Assembly (NCBI GenBank): GCA_017304475.1 | Contig: JAFKKV010000027.1 | Location: 86,570 to 150,569 of the forward strand | Direction: 5' to 3' | Length of the DNA stretch: 64,000 nt | DNA from: Hyphomicrobiales bacterium | GTDB lineage: Bacteria > Pseudomonadota > Alphaproteobacteria > Rhizobiales > Phreatobacteraceae | Shown: in pieces, positions 8,057 through 15,232 of the stretch | Numbering within the stretch: position 1 is the first letter of the stretch | How the letters are laid out: every line of letters begins with the position of its first letter | Notes under the pieces: model-generated | What the model was told of the DNA's origin: nothing | What the model saw: only the letters and a program-made list of their open reading frames with translations | The model's database searches: none | Made by a program: the position numbers and the translations under genes

Positions 8057-9135
8057 GGCGCCGCCCTCGCTTCGCGAATGACCTGTTCGACATCGAAACG
8101 GTTGAACTCGGGAACCAGCCGGTTGGTGAAATAGGCGTCGAGCGGCACATCGGTCCTGGTGACCTCGCCGCCGGCGCGCAGGGCCTCCACCAGGGTCGTC
8201 CAGTCCTCGTCGGCGAAGCGGCCATACTGGCCGCTCCGGCCCTCGCGGACGTGGAGCAGGTTGCGCATCCGGTGTTCGAGCACTTCGATCTCGCGCCGAC
8301 GATTGTCGGCTTCCACGCCGGAGCTCGGGCGCAGCGCCGGATAGGCCTCCCAATAGGAGTTGATGCAGGCGGCCAGATTGGCGTTGCAGGCGATATTGCC
8401 TTTGGCGAGCGCGCGGCCGAAACGGGCGAGCAGGTCCGGTTTCGATGCGAGCAGGGCGTCCGTCACCAGGATGCCGTGGCTCGACAATTCCTGGAATTGC
8501 GGCGGCACCGGCAGGCGCCGGATGGCGGTGCCGGATTGCTCCAGGCGGACATGCGCCGTGTCGAACAGGTTGAGCACGTGGATCTGGCCGGTGCGCAGCG
8601 CCTCGAAGGCCGCGACGCCGGTGCCGACCGACTGGAGCTTGACGTCGCTCCAGCTGACGCCGGCGGCCTGCAGCATGGCGCGCACCATGTAGAGATTGCC
8701 CGAGCTGAGCGCGAAGACGCCGAGCGTCTTGCCTTTCATGTCGGCGAGACTCTGGATCGGGCTGTCGCGCGGCACGGCGAATTCCCAGACCGAGCGCGGC
8801 AGGTAATTGTAGACGAACCTGAGGGGGAAGTTCGGCTTGCCGGGCTGCCGGGAGATTACGATCGGCTCCAGGCTGGCATAGGCCGCCTGGACCGTTCCCG
8901 ACATCAGCTGCGGGATGATGACGCCGGACCCGCTGAGCACCTGGATCTCGGTGTCGAGGTTCTCCGCGTCGAAATAGCCGAGCTTGCGCGCGAAGGTGAG
9001 CGGCGCCACACCTGAATTGATCGCGGATGGCCAGGCGAAAACGAAACGGTCTTTCGCCTCGGCTGGCGCCGCCAGAAAAGCGCCCAGCGCCGCGATCGCC
9101 GCGGCGATCGCGCGGGCCGGTCGGAGTTTGATCAT
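8053..9135 (-). CDS. ABC transporter substrate-binding protein, SsuA/TauA type
   Basis: The ATG at 9135 gives 360 residues with a cleavable Sec signal peptide (MIKLRPARAIAAAIAALGAFLAAPAEA). The mature part runs RFVFAWPSAINSGVAPLTFARKLGYFDAENLDTEIQVLSGSG, the typical start of NMT1/SsuA-like periplasmic proteins, and contains SLADMKGKTLGVFALSSGN. The long open frame upstream of 9135 has no family resemblance. It is the first gene of the transporter set and follows the LLM oxygenase by 110 bp on the same strand. Sulfonate, aromatic or other small anionic ligands are possible. Confidence 0.88.
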   Translation of the reverse strand: MIKLRPARAIAAAIAALGAFLAAPAEAKDRFVFAWPSAINSGVAPLTFARKLGYFDAENLDTEIQVLSGSGVIIPQLMSGTVQAAYASLEPIVISRQPGKPNFPLRFVYNYLPRSVWEFAVPRDSPIQSLADMKGKTLGVFALSSGNLYMVRAMLQAAGVSWSDVKLQSVGTGVAAFEALRTGQIHVLNLFDTAHVRLEQSGTAIRRLPVPPQFQELSSHGILVTDALLASKPDLLARFGRALAKGNIACNANLAACINSYWEAYPALRPSSGVEADNRRREIEVLEHRMRNLLHVREGRSGQYGRFADEDWTTLVEALRAGGEVTRTDVPLDAYFTNRLVPEFNRFDVEQVIREARAAP

Positions 9136-9245
9136 GTCTGTTCCCCTCTGATTTATCGGCCGGGGTCGAGGCCCCGGCTTGGTCGTCGATGGACATGGCG
9201 GTCCGCCCGGCACAAGCGCCCGGGCGGCGGACGATGCCGCGGTGG

Positions 9246-10364
9246 TCAGGCGGCCCTTGCCGCCGGCACGTCCGTCGGTGTCACGGTCGAACCTTCGTGC
9301 TCCGGCCAGGAATGCAGCTCCGGCAGCACGTGCTTGCCGATCATCTCGATGGCGCGCTTGTTGGCCTCGTGACCCATGCCGTCGATACGCCACAGGAGGT
9401 CGTCGATGCCCATCGCGTGGAGGCGGCGCGCGCCGGCGATCAGGTCGTCGGGGGTGCCGGCCATGACGTAGGGTGCGGAATCGATGAGATAGTCGAGATT
9501 GCGCATGTTGCCCCTGATCTCCTCGATCCGGGCCATGGCCTGGTAGTCGGCCGATCGCTTGGCCAGCTTGGTCATCCAGTCCATGATGACCTCGATGAAC
9601 CGCAGCGTGTTTTCTTCCGTCGCGGCGCGCGCCTGGGCGCGGTCGGCGTGGCAATTGACGCCGACCGAAAAGAGCGCCTGCCGCTTAGTGATCGTGCCGG
9701 CGACGGGCCTGGCGACCTTCGCCCCCTCATTATAGGCGTCGATGCAATCCTGGACGTAGTCCCAGCCGAGAATGCTGAGGCCGGACATGACGCCGACGCC
9801 CATTTCACCCGCCTCGCGATGTGAGTCCTTGCTCGTGGCGGACAGGTGCGTCGGGATCACCCGGCCGCCCGGCTTCCACGGCGAGATCTTGCGCGGCGGG
9901 ATGGTGTAGAGCTGGCTGTCATGCGCCAGCCGTTCCTCGGTCAGGCCTTTGCCGATGATCGCCAGATGTTCGTCGCGGTACTCCCGGGTGAGCGAGGGAT
10001 CGACCCCGAAACCGTCGAGCGTATAGGGATTGTTCGACCGCGCGGCGCCGAGCTCGGCCCGCCCGTTGGACAGCAGGTCGAGCGTGGCGATCTGCTCCAG
10101 CACGCGGATCGGGTGGTTGTAGGGAAGCAGGTTCACCGATGCGATGCGCAGGCGCATCCGTTTCGTGCGCGCGGCGACATAGGCGAGCAGGATCTCGGGC
10201 GCTGAAATGATCGCCTCGCCATTGGCGAAGTGCTGCTCCGATGACGCGTAGCCGTCAAATCCGCTCTCCTCGGCGAGCACCGCCTCGTCGACGACTTCCG
10301 TCATGCGCGTCGCCCAGGATGTGCCCGGCGGGCAAATGGCTTCATGAAAGAGAATGACCTTCAT
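9246..10364 (-). CDS. LLM class flavin-dependent oxidoreductase (luciferase-like monooxygenase)
   Basis: The 372-residue protein is a bacterial-luciferase-like TIM barrel: EAVLAEESGFDGYASSEQHF near the N-terminus, APEILLAYVAARTKRMRLRIASVNLLPYNHPIRVLEQIATLDLLSNGRAELGAARSN (about residues 75-130, the flavin-binding core) and LAGT-like AGTPDDLI near the end. Such enzymes use FMNH2 from a separate reductase to hydroxylate or cleave substrates. A 15-bp palindrome lies 28 bp upstream of the start and recurs before the flavin reductase gene at 11526. It probably heads the leftward operon ending in the aldehyde dehydrogenase. Confidence 0.9.
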   Translation of the reverse strand: MKVILFHEAICPPGTSWATRMTEVVDEAVLAEESGFDGYASSEQHFANGEAIISAPEILLAYVAARTKRMRLRIASVNLLPYNHPIRVLEQIATLDLLSNGRAELGAARSNNPYTLDGFGVDPSLTREYRDEHLAIIGKGLTEERLAHDSQLYTIPPRKISPWKPGGRVIPTHLSATSKDSHREAGEMGVGVMSGLSILGWDYVQDCIDAYNEGAKVARPVAGTITKRQALFSVGVNCHADRAQARAATEENTLRFIEVIMDWMTKLAKRSADYQAMARIEEIRGNMRNLDYLIDSAPYVMAGTPDDLIAGARRLHAMGIDDLLWRIDGMGHEANKRAIEMIGKHVLPELHSWPEHEGSTVTPTDVPAARAA

Positions 10365-10392
10365 CGCCTGGTCCCTTGCATTTTCTTGAGTG

Positions 10393-10407
10393 TTCCTATA
10401 TTAGGAA
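10393..10407. promoter_or_regulatory. Putative IclR operator, oxygenase side
   Basis: TTCCTA-TAT-TAGGAA is a perfect inverted repeat 28 bp upstream of the LLM oxygenase start. A further half-site (GTTCCTAAT) follows at 10412-10420. The identical 15-mer occurs at 11484-11498 before the flavin reductase gene. The site lies between oppositely transcribed genes, one of which encodes an IclR protein. Confidence 0.7.
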
Positions 10408-10595
10408 TGGCGTTCCTAATAAAATGAAGATAGGCAGGTTTGGCCGGCTCACGCAATGTCTTTTTGGGGCGAGCATAAAAAGTGAGCATCTTGCTGCGCG
10501 CCGTCGAAAGATGCGAAGGCGAGGCCTCGATCTCGCTGCGGGCTTGCGTCCCGTGCGGCGAGCCGGCCGGCGAATGGGCTGAGGGAGTTGACGCG

Positions 10596-11393
10596 GTGAA
10601 CGACGAGACCGGGCGGGGCGAAACGGAGCGTGGGAAGACGTCGAGCAGCCAGCTGCTCACCAAGGGGCTGCGCGTGCTGACCCATGTCGCGCAGCAGGGC
10701 GGGGAGGTCGGCGTGCGCGAATTGGCGCGGGACATGGAGATGAGCACGACGGTCATGCACCGCCTCATCACCTCGCTGGTCGATCAGCGGTTCCTCGAAC
10801 GCAATGCCGAGAACGGCAAATACCGGATCGGCGCCCAGGCCTTCGAGGTCGGCAAGGCCTTCATCCGGTCGGCCAAGATCGAAACTTGCGCGCCGCCGGT
10901 GCTGCGCAAGATCGTCGAGCAAAGCGACCTCAACGCCTTTCTGGGGGTGATGCGCGGGTCGAGCGTCATCTATCTGATCGCGATGCAGGACAACGGACCA
11001 TTGGCCATACGCGTCGCGCCGGGGGCCGAGGCGCCGCTGCACGCGACCGCCATGGGCAAGATCCTGCTCGCCGAATTGCCGGACGAGGAAATCCACCAGA
11101 AGCTGTCATTCTATTTCGACAAGAAGTTCAGCGCGTCGACGACCAAGGACCCCTCCATGCTGATCGAGGAGATCTCGGTCGTGCGGCAACGGGGATATGC
11201 CATTTCGGACGACGAAGCGTTTCGCGGCGTCGTCTCGGTGGGCGCGCCGATCCGCGACTTCTCCCAGAAGGTGGTCGCCGCCATGAGCATCAGCAAACCC
11301 AAGGCCCTGCTGAGGGAGCGCGAGATGGATCATATCATCGCCACGGCCCTGGACGCGTCCGAGCGCATCTCCCGCTGCCTCGGCGGCCGCTGA
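10596..11393 (+). CDS. IclR family transcriptional regulator
   Basis: The 265-residue protein has an N-terminal winged helix (VGVRELARDMEMSTTVMHRLITSLVDQRFLERN, about residues 38-70) and the C-terminal IclR effector domain with HATAMGKILLAELPDEEI and RGYAISDDEAFRGVVSVGAPIRD. I prefer the GTG at 10596 over the upstream ATG at 10482 because GAGGGAG sits 8 nt before it and the homology starts only at SSSQLLTKGL. It diverges from the oxygenase operon and is followed by the flavin reductase gene. The repeated palindrome on both sides suggests it controls both and perhaps itself. Confidence 0.9.
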   Translation: MNDETGRGETERGKTSSSQLLTKGLRVLTHVAQQGGEVGVRELARDMEMSTTVMHRLITSLVDQRFLERNAENGKYRIGAQAFEVGKAFIRSAKIETCAPPVLRKIVEQSDLNAFLGVMRGSSVIYLIAMQDNGPLAIRVAPGAEAPLHATAMGKILLAELPDEEIHQKLSFYFDKKFSASTTKDPSMLIEEISVVRQRGYAISDDEAFRGVVSVGAPIRDFSQKVVAAMSISKPKALLREREMDHIIATALDASERISRCLGGR

Positions 11394-11474
11394 GGTCTTC
11401 GCCCGATCGGCGGCCCGCCTGTCCCGCGCGAAATACGACCTTGCGCCCGACGACGCACGCCGCTAGCATTAATC

Positions 11475-11500
11475 GGAACAATGTTCCTATATTAGGAACA
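11475..11500. promoter_or_regulatory. Putative IclR operator, reductase side
   Basis: TGTTCCTA-TAT-TAGGAACA (11482-11500) is a perfect 8-bp-arm inverted repeat, identical at its core to 10393-10407. It overlaps a second inverted repeat, GGAACA-A-TGTTCC (11475-11487), so three or four half-sites are stacked 25 bp before the flavin reductase start. Confidence 0.7.
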
Positions 11501-11525
11501 TATAAGATCGACAGCGGGAGAAATC

Positions 11526-12137
11526 ATGAAGATCAGCGCAGATAGCCTCAACGGCGCGACCGCCTATCGCCTGCTCACCGGCGTCGTGGTGCCGCGGCCC
11601 ATCGCCTGGGTCGCCACGCTGTCGGCGGCGGGACTGGTCAATCTCGCGCCCTTCAGCTGCTTCACCTTTGTCTCGGCGGATCCGCCGATGGTCGGATTCA
11701 ATGCCGGGCTGCGCGGCGGCATCCGCAAGGATACCGCGCGCAACATCCAGGAGCGCGGCGAATATGTCGTGCATGTCGTCGACGAGAGCCTCGTCGATCC
11801 CATGCACATGTCGGCCGAAGATTATCCGAGCGACGTCAGCGAGGCGGAAGCCCTCGGCCTGGCGACCGAGCCGAGCGACATGGTCGCGGTGCCGCGTCTC
11901 AGTGGCGCGCCGATCGCGCTGGAATGCGTGTTCGACCGCGCCGTTTCATTCGGCCGCAGCGGCTCGGAATTCCTGGTCGGCGAAGTCAAGCTGTTCCATG
12001 TCCGCGACGGTCTCTGCACCAACGGCAAGATCGACACGCAGCTGCTGAGGCCGGTCGGGCGCCTCGCGGGGCCGGTCTATGGCACGCTCGGCGATATCAT
12101 CGCCAAGCGCGCCAGCGCGAGCTACGCCAATCTGTGA
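11526..12137 (+). CDS. Flavin reductase family protein
   Basis: The 203-residue protein shows the split-barrel flavin reductase pattern: NGATAYRLLTGVVVPRPIAWVATLSAAGLVNLAPFSCFTFVSADPPMVGF (about residues 9-58) followed by KDTARNIQERGEYVVHVVDES. These proteins pass reduced flavin to two-component monooxygenases. GGGAG lies 5 nt before the ATG. The IclR-type palindrome is immediately upstream, matching that of the oxygenase gene, so this is the probable dedicated reductase of the LLM enzyme, although an SsuE-like reductase is also present in the leftward operon. Confidence 0.88.
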   Translation: MKISADSLNGATAYRLLTGVVVPRPIAWVATLSAAGLVNLAPFSCFTFVSADPPMVGFNAGLRGGIRKDTARNIQERGEYVVHVVDESLVDPMHMSAEDYPSDVSEAEALGLATEPSDMVAVPRLSGAPIALECVFDRAVSFGRSGSEFLVGEVKLFHVRDGLCTNGKIDTQLLRPVGRLAGPVYGTLGDIIAKRASASYANL

Positions 12138-12185
12138 AGCCGGACGCCAAGGGCGCCCGGGCCGTGATCCGCCGTCACGCCGCGG

Positions 12186-13682
12186 TCAGGCCGCTTCGCC
12201 GTAGCGGCGCCGCAGATGGGCCTTGAACACGCCGGCGTCGAGCGGCCGGCCGGTGGCACGGGTCAGGAGCTCGTCGGTCTGATAGAGCGAGCCCTGGCTG
12301 TGAATATGGGTCCGAAGCCAGCCGACCAGCCCTGAGAAGTCGCCGCGACCGATGGCCGGCAGGATCTCCGGCTCGGCCCGGCAGGCGGCGTCGAAGATCT
12401 GCGCCGCGGTCATGGCGCCGAGCGTATAGGTCGGGAAATAGCCCCAGCCGCCGCTCGGCCAGTGCACGTCCTGCAGGCAGCCCTGGCGATCGTCCGGGGG
12501 CACCACGCCGACGAGATCGCGCATCTGCTCGTTCCAGGCGGCCGGCAGGTCGGCCAGCGGCAGTTGGTCGGCGATCAGCGCCTTTTCCAGCCGGTAGCGT
12601 AGGATGACGTGGGCGGGATAGGTGACCTCGTCGGCATCGACCCGGATGAAGCCGCGCGACACCTTGGTGTAGCGCCGGAGCATGCTCTCGGCGTCCCAGG
12701 CCGGTCCGTTGCCGCCGAAGGCCTGGCGCATGACCGGGGTGGCGAACTGAATGAATTCACGGCTGCGGCAGGCCTGCATTTCCATCAGCAGCGACTGGCT
12801 CTCGTGAATGCTCATGCTCCGCGCCTGGCCGACCGGCTGGTTCATGAAGGCCTGCGGCCGGCCCTGCTCGTAAAGGGCATGGCCGGTCTCGTGCAGCACG
12901 CCCATCAGGGCGCGGGTGAAGTCGGTTTCGTCGTAGCGGGTGGTGATGCGCACATCGTTGTCGGCGCCACCGCAGAACGGATGGGTCGAGACGTCGAGCC
13001 GGCCACGCTCGAAGTCGTAGCCGAGCACCGCCATCATCTTCAGGCCGAGCTGGCGCTGCTGTTCCACCGGGAAGGGGCCGTCGAGCTCGGGCACCGCCGG
13101 GCGCCGGGCCTGGATCGCCAGCACCTCTTCGGTAAAGCCGGGCAGGAATCCGGCGAGGTCCTCGAACAGGGCGTCGATGCGCTCCGAGCGGCCGCCCGGT
13201 TCATAGTCGTTGAGCAGGGCGTCATAGGGGGACAGGCCGAGCTTGTCGCCCTTGGCGCGGCCGATCTCGCGCTGCAGCGTCAGCACGTCGGCGAGCGCCG
13301 GCTGCAGGCCCTTGAAATCCGCGTCGGCGCGCGCCTGGCGCCAGCGCATCTCGCAGGCCGAGATCGCCTTGCTCGAAGCTTCCACCAGATCCGGGGGCAG
13401 GGCGGTCTCGACCGTCCAGATCCGCCTGATCTCGCGCAGATTGGCCTTGTCCCAGTCGCCGAGCGACGGGTCTTCCGCTGCCGCCGCCAACCAGTCGGCG
13501 ATCCGCGGATCGGTCACCATGCCGTGACGCAGCACCTGCAACTGCGCCATGCTTTCGGCCCGGGTGCCGGCGGCGCCCCTGGGCATCATCACGTCATTGT
13601 CCCATTGCAGGATGCCGATGGCATTGGACAGGGCGGCGACGCGGCCGAAATGGGCCGAAAGATCGGTCGATGCGGTCATCAC
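12186..13682 (-). CDS. Metallocarboxypeptidase, family M32
   Basis: The 498-residue protein matches the M32 (thermostable carboxypeptidase 1) family in length and motif: the zinc-binding HETGH is at residues 264-268 (GVLHETGHALYEQGRP), with the downstream HESQSLLMEMQACRS supplying the third ligand Glu. DVRITTRYDE upstream and GYFPTYTLGAM downstream are also characteristic. It removes C-terminal residues from peptides in the cytoplasm. It ends the leftward series after the M20 peptidase, separated from it by 146 bp that contain a strong hairpin. A start at 13679 is also possible. Confidence 0.93.
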   Translation of the reverse strand: MMTASTDLSAHFGRVAALSNAIGILQWDNDVMMPRGAAGTRAESMAQLQVLRHGMVTDPRIADWLAAAAEDPSLGDWDKANLREIRRIWTVETALPPDLVEASSKAISACEMRWRQARADADFKGLQPALADVLTLQREIGRAKGDKLGLSPYDALLNDYEPGGRSERIDALFEDLAGFLPGFTEEVLAIQARRPAVPELDGPFPVEQQRQLGLKMMAVLGYDFERGRLDVSTHPFCGGADNDVRITTRYDETDFTRALMGVLHETGHALYEQGRPQAFMNQPVGQARSMSIHESQSLLMEMQACRSREFIQFATPVMRQAFGGNGPAWDAESMLRRYTKVSRGFIRVDADEVTYPAHVILRYRLEKALIADQLPLADLPAAWNEQMRDLVGVVPPDDRQGCLQDVHWPSGGWGYFPTYTLGAMTAAQIFDAACRAEPEILPAIGRGDFSGLVGWLRTHIHSQGSLYQTDELLTRATGRPLDAGVFKAHLRRRYGEAA

Positions 13683-13750
13683 TGTCTCCCATCAGGGGCA
13701 AGGCGATGGGGATACCGGGTTGTCGTCGGCGGCGCCAGAGGGAGATGCGT

Positions 13751-13798
13751 CGCGCGTCAACCCTCTCCCACGAAGGCGTGGGCGAGGGTTGACGCGCG
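13751..13798. repeat. REP-like intergenic hairpin
   Basis: The 15-base arms CGCGCGTCAACCCTC (13751-13765) and 13784-13798 are perfectly complementary, and the inner CCCAC/GTGGG pair extends the stem with a single mismatch around a 6-nt loop. It sits between the M20 and M32 genes. The CCCTCTCCC-rich composition resembles the element at the right end of the window (63845-63973). Confidence 0.75.
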
Positions 13799-13828
13799 TC
13801 CTCATCGAGTGGCTCGTTCCCGGCTCTC

Positions 13829-15232
13829 TCAGCTCTCGCGCCGGCCGAGCTGGTCGAGCAGCGCCGCGCCGGTGCGGATGCCGTTGACGAAGCAGTCGAG
13901 CTTCAGGTTCTCGTTGGGGGCGTGATTGGCCTCGTCGGCATTGGCATAGGGCACGACGAAGGCGGGAATGCCGAGGACCTTGGTGAAGACATAGTCGGGC
14001 AGGCTGCCGCCGACGGCCGGATATTCCAGCGGCGTGACGCCCTGGGCGATCTGGATGGCGCGCCGGATGGTCGCGCCATAAGGCGATTCCAGCGACGTCT
14101 TCGACGGCAGCATGCCGAAACCGGGCACGAACTCGACCTCGGGCGCGTGGCGCTTCACATGCGCCGCGACCTTGTCGAAGACGTCGGCGGGCGTCATCGG
14201 CTCGACCAGCCGGATGTCGCATTTCGCGAAGGCTTCATGCGGCAGCACGGTCTTGCTGCCGGCGCCGCCATAACCGCCATGGAGGCCGTTGATGGTCAGG
14301 GTCGGGTGGAACATCAGCCGCTCATAATAGCCGCGCCCGGCCGGCGCATCGAGGCGGTCGAGCCCGAGCCCGGCCTTGACCTGGTCGAGGTCGAGCGGCA
14401 GGCGCGCCGCGGCCGCCAATTCGTTGGCGGTCGGCGGGATGACCCCGTCGGCGAGACCGTCGATGGTGATCTCGCCGGCGGCGTTCTTCATCGTGCCGAG
14501 CAGGTGCACGAGGGTCCAGATCGGGTTCGGCACGACACCGCCGAAATTGCCGGAATGGACGTCCCGGCTGGCGTGGCGCGCGCGCAGCTCGAAACAGGCC
14601 ATGCCGCGCACGCCGTAGCAGATGGTCGGCGTGCCGGATTCGTGCAGCGGCCCGTCGGCGGTGACTACGAAATCGGCCTTCAGCTTGTCGCGGTGCTGGG
14701 CGACGAAGTCGGCGATGCGCGGGCTGCCGATCTCTTCCTCGCCCTCGAGCAGGAAGATGACGTTGCAGGGCAGGCGGCCATGCACCGCCAGGTGGGATTC
14801 GATGGCGAGCAGCTGGGCGAAATGCTGGCCCTTGTTGTCGCCGATGCCGCGGGCATAGATCCGCCCGTCGCGGATGGTCGGCTCGAAGGGCGGGCTCACC
14901 CAGGCGTCCAGCGGGTCCGGCGGCTGCACGTCGTAATGGCCGTAGAGCAGCACGGTGGGCGCGCCGGGCGCCTTGTCCCAGCGCCCGAGCACCATGGGAT
15001 GGCCGGCGGTCGGGATCGTCTCCGCCGCGAAACCGAGCTTGTCCAGCATGCCGACCAGCAAGGCTGCGACCTCGCGGATGCCGATATTCTGCGCGCTGAT
15101 GCTGGGGTGGCGGACATAGTCCATCACCCGCTGGACGAAACCGTCCTGGTTTTCGGCGATATGGTCGAAGACTTTGGTCAGCGCCGCCGAGGGCGCGGGC
15201 AAGGGGGAGGATCCGGTCATGTCGCGTGTCAC
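13829..15232 (-). CDS. M20 family metallopeptidase (dipeptidase/ArgE-DapE type)
   Basis: The 467-residue protein has the M20 zinc-binding elements: VLLYGHYDVQPPDP (His ligand and following Asp, about residues 95-108), ARGIGDNKGQ (bridging Asp), FLLEGEEEIGSP (catalytic Glu and ligand Glu) and a final PNENLKLDCF with the neighbouring His. The lid domain lies between (HSGNFGGVVPNPIWTLVHLL). Its start overlaps the hyuA stop by 4 nt, indicating coupled translation. In this operon it may hydrolyse the N-carbamoyl or peptide product made by the hydantoinase-like enzymes; family members vary, so this is inference. Confidence 0.9.
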   Translation of the reverse strand: MTRDMTGSSPLPAPSAALTKVFDHIAENQDGFVQRVMDYVRHPSISAQNIGIREVAALLVGMLDKLGFAAETIPTAGHPMVLGRWDKAPGAPTVLLYGHYDVQPPDPLDAWVSPPFEPTIRDGRIYARGIGDNKGQHFAQLLAIESHLAVHGRLPCNVIFLLEGEEEIGSPRIADFVAQHRDKLKADFVVTADGPLHESGTPTICYGVRGMACFELRARHASRDVHSGNFGGVVPNPIWTLVHLLGTMKNAAGEITIDGLADGVIPPTANELAAAARLPLDLDQVKAGLGLDRLDAPAGRGYYERLMFHPTLTINGLHGGYGGAGSKTVLPHEAFAKCDIRLVEPMTPADVFDKVAAHVKRHAPEVEFVPGFGMLPSKTSLESPYGATIRRAIQIAQGVTPLEYPAVGGSLPDYVFTKVLGIPAFVVPYANADEANHAPNENLKLDCFVNGIRTGAALLDQLGRRES

